A DNA stretch of 64,000 nt, from positions 28,809-92,808 of the forward strand of contig DASXFC010000051.1 of assembly GCA_036489775.1 (NCBI GenBank). The letters are read 5' to 3'. The position numbers were made by a program, and so were the translations under genes. Numbering within the stretch: position 1 is the stretch's first letter; every line of letters begins with the position of its first letter. The notes below the pieces were generated by a model that was not told the origin of the DNA, ran no database searches, and saw only the letters and a list, made by a program, of their open reading frames with translations. Positions 23,965 to 32,567 of this stretch are shown one piece after another. The stretch comes from Bog-473 sp036489775. GTDB taxonomy: Bacteria; Actinomycetota; Acidimicrobiia; Acidimicrobiales; RAAP-2.

Positions 23965-25167
23965 ATGTCTGAGCCGTTGCCCCTGATCATCTCGGTGGAC
24001 GACCACGTGGTCGAGCCGCCCACTGTGTGGCAGGACCGCCTCCCCTCCAAGTACCTCGAGGTGGGGCCGAGGGTGGTGCGGGCGCCCATGCCCGAGGTGG
24101 TGTTCCGCGGTGGGCAGCTCACCGTGAAGCCGGGCTCGAAAGGGGAGCCGGTCGACTGGTGGCACTACGAGGACCTCAAGCGGCCCTTGCTGCGGGTGGA
24201 CTCGGCCGTCGGCGTGCCCCGTGACGAGGTCACCATGCGTGGCGTGATGTACGAGGAGATGCGGCCGGGTTCCTACGAGGTCAAGCCCCGCCTCGAAGAC
24301 ATGGACACCAACCACATCGAGGCGGCGCTGTGCTTCCCGACCTTCCCCCGCTTCTGTGGCCAGACCTTCACCGAGGCCAAGGACCACGAGCTGGGCCTGC
24401 TCTGTATCAAGGCCTACAACGACTGGATGGTCGAGGAGTGGTGCGGCGAGAGCGGTGGCCGGTTGATCCCGCTGACCCTGATCCCGCTCTGGGACGCCGA
24501 GCTGGCGGCGGCCGAGGTGCTTCGCAACGCGGCGCGGGGCGTGCGGGCCGTCTGCTTCAGCGAGATCCCGCCCTATTTGGGGCTGCCCAGCGTGCACGAC
24601 CCCGACCACTACTGGGACCCGTTCTTCGCGGCCTGCGCCGAGACCAAGACCATCATCAACATGCACATCGGCTCGTCGTCCAAGATGCCCTCGACCTCGG
24701 CCGACGCCCCGCCGGCGGTGGGCTCGACGCTGACCCACACCAACGCCACCTACTCGCTGGTCGACTTCTTGTTCTCGGGCGTGTTCGTGCGCTTCCCCGA
24801 CCTCAAGGTGGCCTACTCGGAGGGGCAGATCGGCTGGATCCCCTACATCCTCGAGCGGGCCGACCGGGTGTGGGAGGACAACCGCGGCTGGGGCGGCGTG
24901 GCCGACATCGTGCCCGAGAAGCCCAGCAGTTACTTCAAGGATCACGTGTGGGGCTGCTTCTTCGATGACGCCCACGGCCTGAAGTCGGTCGACGAGATCG
25001 GCGAGGACAACATCACCTACGAGTCGGACTACCCGCACTCGGACTCGACCTGGCCCCGCACCCGGCAGATCGCCGAGGAGCAGATGGCCAACCTGACCGA
25101 CGAGCAGCGGCGCAAGATCGTTCGGGGCAACGCCATCAAGCTGTTCGGCCTCGACCTGGTCGCCTGA
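23965..25167 (+). CDS. amidohydrolase family 2 (TIM-barrel) protein
   Basis: A 400-residue amidohydrolase-2 family protein. The metal site begins with VDDHVVEPPTVW (D-x-H, about residues 11-13), continues with the histidine in NMHIGSSS, and ends with the aspartate in ESDYPHSDSTWP near residue 355. The family includes decarboxylases and hydratases of aromatic or ketoacid substrates; the long form with this wording is common in actinobacterial acyl-CoA catabolic clusters. The acyl-CoA dehydrogenase pair starts 31 nt downstream, followed by an LLM oxidoreductase, so a degradation pathway is plausible. The exact reaction is unknown. Confidence 0.85.
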   Translation: MSEPLPLIISVDDHVVEPPTVWQDRLPSKYLEVGPRVVRAPMPEVVFRGGQLTVKPGSKGEPVDWWHYEDLKRPLLRVDSAVGVPRDEVTMRGVMYEEMRPGSYEVKPRLEDMDTNHIEAALCFPTFPRFCGQTFTEAKDHELGLLCIKAYNDWMVEEWCGESGGRLIPLTLIPLWDAELAAAEVLRNAARGVRAVCFSEIPPYLGLPSVHDPDHYWDPFFAACAETKTIINMHIGSSSKMPSTSADAPPAVGSTLTHTNATYSLVDFLFSGVFVRFPDLKVAYSEGQIGWIPYILERADRVWEDNRGWGGVADIVPEKPSSYFKDHVWGCFFDDAHGLKSVDEIGEDNITYESDYPHSDSTWPRTRQIAEEQMANLTDEQRRKIVRGNAIKLFGLDLVA

Positions 25168-25198
25168 GCTCGGCGGCGCGTCGAGCCCACTCTGTATC

Positions 25199-26380
25199 GT
25201 GGACCTGCGGTACACCGCGTCCGAGCAAGCCTTCCGCGACGAGCTGCGTCGCTGGTTGGCGGACTCCTTGCCCACCTTGCCGCCGGCGCCGGCCGCTGAG
25301 GACTGGCCCGGTCGGCGCACCTATGACCTGCACTGGCAGCGCCTGCTCTTCGAAGCCGGCTACGCCGGGGTGGACTGGCCGCTCGAGGGCGGCGGGCGCG
25401 GCGCCTCTCCGATCGAGCAGCTGATCTTCAAAGAAGAGTGCGAACGGGCTGGGGCGCCCTATGTGGGCGTCGGCTTCGTGGGCTTGCTGCACGCCGGGCC
25501 GACCATCATCGCCGAAGGCACCGAGGAGCAGAAGGCGCGCTACCTGCCGGCCATCCTGCGCGGCGAGGAGGTGTGGTGCCAGGGCTTCAGCGAGCCCGAT
25601 GCCGGGAGCGACCTGGCCTCGCTGCGCACCCGCGCTGTCCGTGACGGTGACGAGTACGTCATCACCGGCTCGAAGATCTGGACCTCGCACGCCGAGGTGG
25701 CCGACCACTGCGAGATGCTGGTGCGTACCGGCGAGGACGGCCACCGGGGCATCAGCTGGCTGATCGTGCCGATGCACTCGAGCGGGATCGAGATCCAACC
25801 GCTGCGCACCATGGCCGGCGCCACCGAGTTCGCCCAGCTCTTCCTCAACGAGGTGCGGGTCCCCGTGGCCAACCGGGTCGGGGAGGAGAACGACGGCTGG
25901 CGCGTCACCATGGTCACGCTGTCCTTCGAGCGGGGCACCGCCTTCGTGGGCGAGTTGCTCGAATGCATGCGGCTGCTCGGTTCGCTCCAAGCGCTGGTGC
26001 GCCGGCTCGGCTTGGGCGGCGATGCCGGGCTGCGCCGGCGGATCGGCCACCTGGTGGCCGCCTTCGACGCCTTGTGGGCCCTGACCAAGCGCAACGTGTC
26101 CGAAGCGGCCCAGACCGGGGTCCCCGGCGTCGGCGGATCGGTCTTCAAGCTGTCGTTCTCCGAGCAGTCCCAAGCGCTGGGCGACCTGGCCGTCGAAGTG
26201 CTGGATCGCGCCGCGCTGAGCGGCGATGCCCTGCTCGACCGCGACGGCCTGCCCTACGGCAACGACGAGCAGCTGCACGCCTGGTTCAAGTCGATCTCCT
26301 CGACCATCGCGGCGGGCACTTCGCAGGTGCAACGCAACATCGTGGCCGAGCGCATCCTCGGCCTGCCCAAAGCGCGCTGA
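25199..26380 (+). CDS. acyl-CoA dehydrogenase, subunit lacking canonical Glu (pair 2)
   Basis: A 393-residue acyl-CoA dehydrogenase with WCQGFSEPDAGSDLASLRT and GSKIWTSHAEVADHCEMLVR in the FAD/acyl region. At the C-terminal catalytic loop it reads TIAAGTSQVQRNIVAERIL where many family members have IYEGT, so the canonical glutamate position is alanine, as in the first pair. It starts with GTG, and its stop overlaps the partner subunit (ATGA). An alpha2-beta2 enzyme acting on a bulky acyl-CoA is likely. Confidence 0.87.
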   Translation: MDLRYTASEQAFRDELRRWLADSLPTLPPAPAAEDWPGRRTYDLHWQRLLFEAGYAGVDWPLEGGGRGASPIEQLIFKEECERAGAPYVGVGFVGLLHAGPTIIAEGTEEQKARYLPAILRGEEVWCQGFSEPDAGSDLASLRTRAVRDGDEYVITGSKIWTSHAEVADHCEMLVRTGEDGHRGISWLIVPMHSSGIEIQPLRTMAGATEFAQLFLNEVRVPVANRVGEENDGWRVTMVTLSFERGTAFVGELLECMRLLGSLQALVRRLGLGGDAGLRRRIGHLVAAFDALWALTKRNVSEAAQTGVPGVGGSVFKLSFSEQSQALGDLAVEVLDRAALSGDALLDRDGLPYGNDEQLHAWFKSISSTIAAGTSQVQRNIVAERILGLPKAR

Positions 26381-27408
26381 TGGACTTCCGGATCAGCGAC
26401 GACCAGCGGGCGCTGGCCGAAGGAGTGCGAGCGGTGCTGGCGGGCCGGCTGCCCCTCGAGCGCATCCGGGCCAACGAGAGCGCACCGGTGGCCATCAGCC
26501 CCGAGGACTGGGCCGTGCTGGGCGAGACCGGGGTGTTCTCCCTCACGGTGCCCGAAGCCGACGGCGGGACCGGGCTGGCCCTGAGCGACGCCGTCATCGT
26601 GTTCGAGGAATTGGGCCGGGCCCTGGTACCCGGACCGCTGGTCGGCACCTTCCTGGCCGCGACGGCCGGCGTCGTCGAGGGCGCCGCTACCGGCACCGTC
26701 CAGGTGGGAGTGCACGGCAGCGGGGGCGAGCCAATTCTGGTGGAACACCTGGCCTCGTTGGACGCCCTGCTGCTGCTGTCGGGCCTCGACCGGCCCTCCA
26801 CCGCACGCCTGCTGGTCCCCGCACCGGCGACCGGCGCCGGGACCGCCATCAGCCATCCGCTCGACCCGCTCACCCCGATGTGGCACCTGGGCACCCTGGA
26901 GGCCGGCGATCCGGTGGCCGACGTGGGGACCTCGTTGTCGCGCGACGGCTCGCTGCTCACCGCCGCCCTGCAGGTCGGGCACGCGGCCGAGGTCCTCGAC
27001 CTGGCGGTGGCCTACGCCAAGGAGCGCCAGCAGTTCGGCAAGCCCATCGGCACCTTCCAGGCCATCAAGCACCTGTGTGCCGACATGCTGGTCCGGGCCG
27101 AAGTGGCCCGCAACGCCGTCCAGGCCGCCGCCTGCCTCATCGATTCGCCCGACGTGGTCGCAGCCGAAGCGGCGGGCAGCGGTGCCAGCACGGACATCGT
27201 CGTGGCCCGGGCCGTGATGGGCGCCAAGCTGCTGGCCGACGAGGCGGCCATCACCAACGCGCGGGCCGCCATCCAGGTCCACGGGGGCATGGGCTTTACC
27301 TGGGAGGTCCCACTGCACCTGCACCTCAAGCGCGCCCGGGTGCTGGCCACCACATTCGGGACACCGGCGCAGCTCTCGGCCGCGCTGGCCGACCTGGCCG
27401 CCGGCTGA
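26380..27408 (+). CDS. acyl-CoA dehydrogenase, partner subunit (pair 2)
   Basis: A 342-residue shortened acyl-CoA dehydrogenase. YAKERQQFGKPIGTFQAIKH (about residues 207-226) and VHGGMGFTWEVPLHLHLKRA mark the C-terminal helical domain; the middle domain is degenerate. The glutamate in GFTWE matches that in the first pair's partner. The start ATG shares an A with the stop TGA of the upstream subunit. The two proteins should assemble into one heteromeric flavoenzyme. The operon appears to continue with the LLM oxidoreductase 34 nt later. Confidence 0.85.
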   Translation: MDFRISDDQRALAEGVRAVLAGRLPLERIRANESAPVAISPEDWAVLGETGVFSLTVPEADGGTGLALSDAVIVFEELGRALVPGPLVGTFLAATAGVVEGAATGTVQVGVHGSGGEPILVEHLASLDALLLLSGLDRPSTARLLVPAPATGAGTAISHPLDPLTPMWHLGTLEAGDPVADVGTSLSRDGSLLTAALQVGHAAEVLDLAVAYAKERQQFGKPIGTFQAIKHLCADMLVRAEVARNAVQAAACLIDSPDVVAAEAAGSGASTDIVVARAVMGAKLLADEAAITNARAAIQVHGGMGFTWEVPLHLHLKRARVLATTFGTPAQLSAALADLAAG

Positions 27409-27442
27409 CGCCAACGCGAAAGGAAGTAGGAAGAACCTCGCC

Positions 27443-28426
27443 ATGATCGATCCCGCCCTCATCCCGGCCGACGTCGTCCGCACCGTCCCCGACGGCAAGG
27501 TCGTCTTCGGCATGCAGCTGCCCATCCAGTCCCAGTCCACCCTCTACGTGGCCGACTGGGAGAAGCAGTCCGGGCCGGCCGAACTGGCCACCATCGCTCG
27601 AGCGGCCGACGACGCCGGCTTCTTCTACATCGGGGTCTGCGACCACACCGCCATCCCGCGCCGGCTGGCCGATGCCATGGGCACCATCTGGTACGACACC
27701 ACGGCCACCTTGAGCTGGCTGGCCGCCCAGACCACCCGCACCCACTTGCTGTCCCACGTGCTGGTGCTGGCCCAACGCCATCCCCTGCGGGCGGCCAAGG
27801 AACTCTCCACCCTGGACCTGCTCTCGGGGGGGCGGCTCATAGTCGGCGTGGGGGCGGGACACGTGCCCGAGGAGTACGACCTGCTGGTGGGGGACTTCGC
27901 CGATCGGGGTCGCCACACCGACGAAGCCGTCTCGGCCTTGGCCTTGGCCTTCACCACGGAGTTCCCCGATCTGCCCGGTCCGCGCTTTGTGGCTTCGGGT
28001 CTGGGCGTGGCGCCCCGGCCGGTGCGCCAGCCCCGGCCCCCCATCTGGATCGGCGGCTCGTCACCGGCCGCCATCCGCCGCACCGCCGTGCTGGGCGACG
28101 GGTGGTTGCCCCAGGGCACCCGCCGCCGCGACCTGCCCGGGCAGATCGCCCAGCTGCGCGAACTGCGCCAGGAGCACAGGGGTGGGGCTCCGATCGACAT
28201 CGGCACCATCGTCGAACCGATCCACCTCTCCGGGCACGGCGCGCCGTGGGAGCTGCCCGGCTACGTCATTGCCGGCGGTGCTGACCAGGTGGCCACCTCG
28301 CTGCGCGAGCTGATCGCCATGGGGGTGAACCACCTCCAAGTCCGCTTCATGGCCCGCTCGGTGGAGGAGTTCTGCGAGCAGACGGCGGCCTTCGGCGCCG
28401 AAGTAGGCCCGTTGCTCAACCCGTAG
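27443..28426 (+). CDS. LLM-class (F420-type) flavin oxidoreductase
   Basis: A 327-residue luciferase-like TIM-barrel oxidoreductase: FGMQLPIQSQ at the N-terminus, GVCDHTAIPR, THLLSHVLVLAQRHPLRAAKEL and LSGGRLIVGVGAGHVPEEYD, the last being the cofactor phosphate-binding segment. Most actinobacterial members of this subgroup use F420, but FMN cannot be excluded. A GGAAGAA ribosome site lies upstream of the ATG. Its position behind an acyl-CoA dehydrogenase pair suggests a redox step in the same catabolic route. Confidence 0.86.
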   Translation: MIDPALIPADVVRTVPDGKVVFGMQLPIQSQSTLYVADWEKQSGPAELATIARAADDAGFFYIGVCDHTAIPRRLADAMGTIWYDTTATLSWLAAQTTRTHLLSHVLVLAQRHPLRAAKELSTLDLLSGGRLIVGVGAGHVPEEYDLLVGDFADRGRHTDEAVSALALAFTTEFPDLPGPRFVASGLGVAPRPVRQPRPPIWIGGSSPAAIRRTAVLGDGWLPQGTRRRDLPGQIAQLRELRQEHRGGAPIDIGTIVEPIHLSGHGAPWELPGYVIAGGADQVATSLRELIAMGVNHLQVRFMARSVEEFCEQTAAFGAEVGPLLNP

Positions 28427-28449
28427 CAACCAGGCGCCGCCCACCCCTT

Positions 28450-28455
28450 TAGGGT
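28450..28455 (+). promoter_or_regulatory. putative -10 hexamer TAGGGT
   Basis: TAGGGT ends 10 nt before ATG 28466, slightly further than in the other leaderless candidates here. Confidence 0.35.
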
Positions 28456-28465
28456 GGAGTCCGTC

Positions 28466-29131
28466 ATGGTGCTGTCTTTCGCCCTGGGTGCTCTGGTCCT
28501 CGCACTGGTGCTGTTGCGCCAGATGCGCATCCGGGCTGTCCCGCGCATGCTGCTGATCAGGGTGCCGGTGATCATCGGGGTCATCGGCATCTTCGAGCTC
28601 TTCGGCTACGCCGGCGACCACCATCCGACCAGCGCCGACGTGCTCTGGGTCGTCGGCACGCTGCTGATCGGCGCTGTCGCGGTCGGCGCCGCGCGCGCCC
28701 TGACCGTGCGGGTGTGGTCGACCGGGCAGTTGGTGGTGCGCCAGGGCACACCCCTGACCATGGTGTTGTGGGTGGTGTCGTTGGCGGTGCACCTCTACGT
28801 CGACGGCGGTGGCGGTCACCGGGGCGCCTCGGGTCTCGAGCAAGCCAGCGTCCTGCTCTACCTGGCCCTGACCATCGGCGTGCAGAACTACGTCGTCTAC
28901 CGCCGGGGCCTGCCCCTGTGGGAGCAACTGGGACCCAATGCCGGGCGGGGCTTCCAGTTCAGCTTCGGCAACGGTCCGGCCAACATGCAGACCTTCTTCG
29001 CCAATTTCCGCAACGGTCCGCCCGGTGCTGGGCCAAGCGGGCCGGGGGCGGGCACCGGGCCGTACGGGGATTCGGACATCATCGACGCCGAAGTGGTCGA
29101 CGACGACGATCCGCCCGAGCTCCACCGGTAG
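28466..29131 (+). CDS. four-helix membrane protein (DUF1453-like)
   Basis: A 221-residue integral membrane protein with about four hydrophobic helices: VLSFALGALVLALVLL, VIIGVIGIFELFGY, WVVGTLLIGAVAVGAARAL and MVLWVVSLAVHLYV, plus a possible fifth in SVLLYLALTIGVQ. The signature VWSTGQLVVRQGTPLTMVLW resembles DUF1453/CcdC-like proteins. A Gly/Pro/Asn-rich cytoplasmic tail ends in acidic residues (DAEVVDDDDPPEL). The role is unknown. ATG 28466 is preferred to an in-frame GTG at 28454 because the putative promoter hexamer overlaps the latter. Confidence 0.65.
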   Translation: MVLSFALGALVLALVLLRQMRIRAVPRMLLIRVPVIIGVIGIFELFGYAGDHHPTSADVLWVVGTLLIGAVAVGAARALTVRVWSTGQLVVRQGTPLTMVLWVVSLAVHLYVDGGGGHRGASGLEQASVLLYLALTIGVQNYVVYRRGLPLWEQLGPNAGRGFQFSFGNGPANMQTFFANFRNGPPGAGPSGPGAGTGPYGDSDIIDAEVVDDDDPPELHR

Positions 29132-29165
29132 TACCCGGGCCGGGCTGGCCGGAGCAGGCGTCTCT

Positions 29166-29171
29166 TACACT
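29166..29171 (+). promoter_or_regulatory. putative -10 hexamer TACACT (leaderless phosphatase)
   Basis: TACACT ends 8 nt before ATG 29180, without a ribosome-binding site in between. Confidence 0.5.
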
Positions 29172-29179
29172 CGGCGCCC

Positions 29180-29845
29180 ATGACCCCACCGCGTCGGTTC
29201 AGCCAGGAGCACTTCAAGGGACCGCCGGGCTCCACCGAGATCCTCCTGGTGCGGCACGGTGCCTCGGCCGACGCCGTCGAGGGCGAGCCCTTCGAGTTGC
29301 TCGAGGGCCAGGGCGACCCGCCGCTCTCGGAGATGGGCCAGCGCCAGGCTGAGCTGGTGGCCGACCGGCTGGTGCGCGAGGGGTTCGATGCCCTCTACGT
29401 GACCACGCTGCGCCGGACGGTCGAAACGGCGGCACCACTGGTGGAGCGGCTCGGTCTGACCGTCACCGTCGAGCCCGACCTGCGCGAGATCTTCCTGGGC
29501 GAATGGGAAGGCGGGGTGCTCCGGCAGAAGTTCACCGATCGCGATCCGCTGGCCTTGCGCGTCTTCGAGGAGCAGCGCTGGGACGTCATCCCCGGCGCCG
29601 AGCCGGCCAAGGAGTTCAGCGCCCGCATCCGGGCCGGCATCACGCGCATCGCAGCCGCCCACCCTGATCAACGGGTGGTGGCCATCTCCCACGGCGGTGC
29701 CATCGGGGAAGCGTTGGCCCAAGCGGCCAAGTCGGCACCCTTGGCCTTCAGTGCCGCCGACAACACGTCAATCTCCCGCATCATCGTCGACGGGGATCGC
29801 TGGCTGGTGCGGGGCTTCAACGACATCAGCCATCTCGCGGCCTGA
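29180..29845 (+). CDS. histidine phosphatase family protein
   Basis: A 221-residue phosphoglycerate-mutase-like phosphatase. The catalytic R-H-G motif is LLVRHGASAD (about residues 27-36), followed by LSEMGQRQAELVADRL, YVTTLRRTVETAAPL (second arginine), the acidic EIFLGEWEGG and the C-terminal VVAISHGGAIGEAL histidine. It removes phosphate from a small molecule or protein; the substrate is unclear. A small basic protein gene follows 4 nt after the stop. Confidence 0.88.
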   Translation: MTPPRRFSQEHFKGPPGSTEILLVRHGASADAVEGEPFELLEGQGDPPLSEMGQRQAELVADRLVREGFDALYVTTLRRTVETAAPLVERLGLTVTVEPDLREIFLGEWEGGVLRQKFTDRDPLALRVFEEQRWDVIPGAEPAKEFSARIRAGITRIAAAHPDQRVVAISHGGAIGEALAQAAKSAPLAFSAADNTSISRIIVDGDRWLVRGFNDISHLAA

Positions 29846-29849
29846 GCCG

Positions 29850-30068
29850 GTGGGCCGCTCAAGTTCCAAGCGGCGCAAGCCCAAGCACCCGCTGCCGCCG
29901 GCGCCGCACTATGTGAAGCCGCCCTACGGCACCATGCGCCATTGGCGGATGGGTGGCCCGCTGACCGATGAGCACGAAGCCGAGGCCCTGGCGGCCGAAC
30001 GGGCCCGCCCACCCGGACGGATCGGGCGCCTGGTCCTGCGACTGCTCGGCGGCAAGAGCCGGCCGTAG
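29850..30068 (+). CDS. small basic hypothetical protein
   Basis: A 72-residue very basic protein (GRSSSKRRKPKHPLPPAPHY at the start, GRIGRLVLRLLGGKSRP at the end) starting with GTG 4 nt after the phosphatase stop. The central motif KPPYGTMRHWRMGGPLTDEH looks structured and conserved, but I recognise no family. Translation coupled to the phosphatase is likely. The gene ends 13 nt before the convergent FtsH-like gene. The charge suggests nucleic-acid or membrane association, which is only a guess. Confidence 0.55.
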   Translation: MGRSSSKRRKPKHPLPPAPHYVKPPYGTMRHWRMGGPLTDEHEAEALAAERARPPGRIGRLVLRLLGGKSRP

Positions 30069-30081
30069 ACCTGAGCCGTTC

Positions 30082-31926
30082 TTACTGCTCGGCGAACTCC
30101 CGGAGCGCCTCTTCGATCACCCCGGCGATCTCGGCGCCCACCAGTTCGTCGCGCTCGAGCAGGGCATCACGCAGCGCTTCCACCACTTCGGGGTGCCGGG
30201 TCACGATGTCGCGAGCCACATCGCACGAGCTCATCAACAGGGTGTCGAGCTCGGCCCGGGCCGCCTTGTCGTTCAGGACCTTTTCCACCAGCCCGCTGCC
30301 CATGAGTCCGCTGCCGGTGGCGGCCACCGAGATGAGCGAGGCCCCCATGCCACAGGAACCGATCATCTGGGCTCCGATGGAGGTGGCCGCAGCCAGGTCC
30401 GCCGCCGGACCGGTCGACACCTCGTCGAACCAGTGCTCTTCGGCCACCATGCCGCCCATGGCGATCTGGAGCAGCGCTTGCAGCTCTTCACGACTCTGGG
30501 TGAAGCGCTCCTCGGTCTCGGAGTGCTGGAGCAGGCCGAGCGAATCGCGCCGCTTGACGATGGAGAGCACGTCGAGCTGGCGGGTCTGGCCGACGAAGTA
30601 GGCCACGGTGGCGTGCCCGGCCTCGTGGGTGGCCACCCGGTCCCGCTCGTCGGGGGTGTAGATGGTCTCGTCGGTGACACCGAGCTCGACCAGCATCTTG
30701 GCCTCGGAGATGTCGGCCAGGGTCATAGCCGCCCGCCCGTGGGTGAGGGCGATGATCAGCGACTCGTCCATCAGCCGCTCCAGCGCGGCCGGAGAGTAAC
30801 CGAAGGTCATGCCGGCGATCTGGTCCACCGCGCTCGAGCTGTCCAGCTCGGCGGCGTGGGACTTCTTGCCCAGGTAGTAGGCGATGATGTCGGCGCGGGC
30901 CCGCCGCCCCGGCAGGCCGAAGTAGATGCTGCGGTCGAAGCGTCCGGGCCGGATCAGGGCCGGGTCGAGGTCGTCCTTTCGGTTGGTGGCGCCCACGATC
31001 AGCACGTTGGCCGGGACCACCTCGGGCTTGCGCATCTTCTTGCCGTCGGGCAGGTACCGGTTCACGCCGTCGATCCAGGCCGTGCGGATGCGCCGACCCC
31101 TCGACGGGGCGTCGAAGGACTGCAGCTGGACCAGGAGCTCGTTGACCACTCCGGACACGCCTTCGGTCCCGCCGCTGCCCATTCCCTTGCGGGAAGCGCC
31201 GATGGCGTCGATCTCCTCAATGAACCCGATGGCACCGCCTTCGGCCTCGGCGTACTTGCGCAACGCCTTGAAGAACGAGCGGATCTTGCGGTTGGTCTGC
31301 CCGTAGTACATCGATTGGAAGGCCGAGGCCGAGACGAAGAGGAAGGGGACCTGCGCCTCCTTCGCCATCGCCTTGGCCACGAAGGTCTTTCCCGTTCCGG
31401 GAGGACCCTCGAAGAGCACGCCCCGGCGCGGCGTCCCGCCCATGGCGTCGCGGAAGGTGCGGTGCGAGAGGAAGAGGTTGACCGAGCGGACCACCTCGGC
31501 CTTGATGGAGTCGATGCCCACGATGTCCTCGAGGCCGACCCCGGAGTCGCCCGGCCGGATCAGGGTGTGGGGGGACCGTCCGGCGGCCAGCAGCGGCAGC
31601 AGCATGACCCCGCCCAACAACGCGACGATGGCGAACACGGGCAGGAGGACGATGGCCTCGTGGGGGAAGTGGAAGGACGGAAAGACGCTCCGGCCGCCGC
31701 CCACCCGGATGGCCACCCATCCGAGGGCCAGGGCGCCGACCGCCACGGCGCGGCGCAGGCGGACGTGGCGGTGCTGCTCGCGGGTCTTGGCGACGTCGGC
31801 GTTGCCCAAGATGCTGTCGCCCACCACGCCAGCCAGCGAGAGGGGTGCTGGCCGGGTGGCGGACGGGGTGCGGTTGGGCTGCAACTCGGTTGCCGGTGCT
31901 GCTCTGAAGGTTGGTTCGTGCTCCAT
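30082..31926 (-). CDS. FtsH-like membrane AAA+ metalloprotease (divergent)
   Basis: A 614-residue protein with two N-terminal transmembrane helices (about 60-78 and 91-113) and almost no periplasmic domain. The AAA module has Walker A GPPGTGKTFVAKAMA, Walker B FIEEIDAIGA (canonical FtsH has FIDEIDA), second-region arginines in NRKDDLDPALIRPGRFDR, and pore loop MYYG instead of MFVG. The zinc protease motif is THEAGHATVAYF, with the distal aspartate in AADLAAATSIGAQM. It should degrade membrane or cytosolic proteins, but the substitutions and short loop separate it from the housekeeping FtsH, which must be elsewhere. Monocistronic; no clear ribosome site. Confidence 0.85.
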   Translation of the reverse strand: MEHEPTFRAAPATELQPNRTPSATRPAPLSLAGVVGDSILGNADVAKTREQHRHVRLRRAVAVGALALGWVAIRVGGGRSVFPSFHFPHEAIVLLPVFAIVALLGGVMLLPLLAAGRSPHTLIRPGDSGVGLEDIVGIDSIKAEVVRSVNLFLSHRTFRDAMGGTPRRGVLFEGPPGTGKTFVAKAMAKEAQVPFLFVSASAFQSMYYGQTNRKIRSFFKALRKYAEAEGGAIGFIEEIDAIGASRKGMGSGGTEGVSGVVNELLVQLQSFDAPSRGRRIRTAWIDGVNRYLPDGKKMRKPEVVPANVLIVGATNRKDDLDPALIRPGRFDRSIYFGLPGRRARADIIAYYLGKKSHAAELDSSSAVDQIAGMTFGYSPAALERLMDESLIIALTHGRAAMTLADISEAKMLVELGVTDETIYTPDERDRVATHEAGHATVAYFVGQTRQLDVLSIVKRRDSLGLLQHSETEERFTQSREELQALLQIAMGGMVAEEHWFDEVSTGPAADLAAATSIGAQMIGSCGMGASLISVAATGSGLMGSGLVEKVLNDKAARAELDTLLMSSCDVARDIVTRHPEVVEALRDALLERDELVGAEIAGVIEEALREFAEQ

Positions 31927-31992
31927 GTAAAAGGGAATGAGCCGACCCCGAAAACCTTGCGTAGGCCGAATGGCCCATTTTCGGAACCCCCG

Positions 31993-32460
31993 TTACCGCA
32001 CCCAGGAAGGCAGGAAGACCTCGGTACCGTCGGGTCGGCGGCGGGGACTGAAGACGACGCGGACGGGCTCCCCGATCTCGATGCTGGCCGGGTCGATCTC
32101 GTTGATCGGCCCATCGGCCCGGGCCAGCAGGTTCCCGACCAGCCGCAGGGTGGGGTCCTCCTCGAGCGTCACCGTGACCACGGGAAAGGGGGCGAAAGGG
32201 GAGTACGCCGGGAGCAGCGGCGGGTGCGGGACCACGTAGGACCAGATGGTCCCCCGGCCCGAGACCGCTACCCACCGGCGCACGGTCGACTGGCAGTGCG
32301 GGCACATGACGCGGGGCGGGAAGCGGAGCCGGCCACACGAGCCGCAGGCCTGCATGCGCAGCTCCCCCGCCGCCGTGCCCTCCCAGAAGCCCTCCGTCTC
32401 CTCGTCCGCGGGGGGAACCAGGAATTCCTCGGTACCCGGGACGGGCCCATCGGCGGTCAT
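31993..32460 (-). CDS. DUF35 zinc-ribbon/OB-fold acyl-CoA-associated protein
   Basis: A 155-residue protein with zinc ribbon CGSCGRLRFPPRVMCPHCQS (about residues 38-57) followed by the OB-fold signature SGRGTIWSYVVPHPPLLPAY. It is the second DUF35 protein in the window, but no thiolase adjoins it; the neighbours are an FtsH-like protease and an aldehyde dehydrogenase. Its partner thiolase/Ltp is presumably elsewhere. The N-terminal 35 residues (PADEETEGFWEGTAAGEL) resemble the acidic docking arm of ChsH2-type proteins. Divergent from the aldehyde dehydrogenase gene. Confidence 0.78.
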   Translation of the reverse strand: MTADGPVPGTEEFLVPPADEETEGFWEGTAAGELRMQACGSCGRLRFPPRVMCPHCQSTVRRWVAVSGRGTIWSYVVPHPPLLPAYSPFAPFPVVTVTLEEDPTLRLVGNLLARADGPINEIDPASIEIGEPVRVVFSPRRRPDGTEVFLPSWVR

Positions 32461-32567
32461 GCCAGCAGTTTTCCACCCTCCCAGCTGCAGCTTTGGCGGG
32501 CCGCCCGGCCGGGCAGCAAGATGTGACACTCCGTCAGATTCTCCATTCGCCCGACAGGGAGGGCCCC

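Noticed and set aside
29968..32526. An 852-codon open frame on the plus strand
   Set aside because: Gly/His/Arg-rich shadow of the FtsH-like gene and the OB-fold gene on the other strand; high GC makes long antisense frames common.
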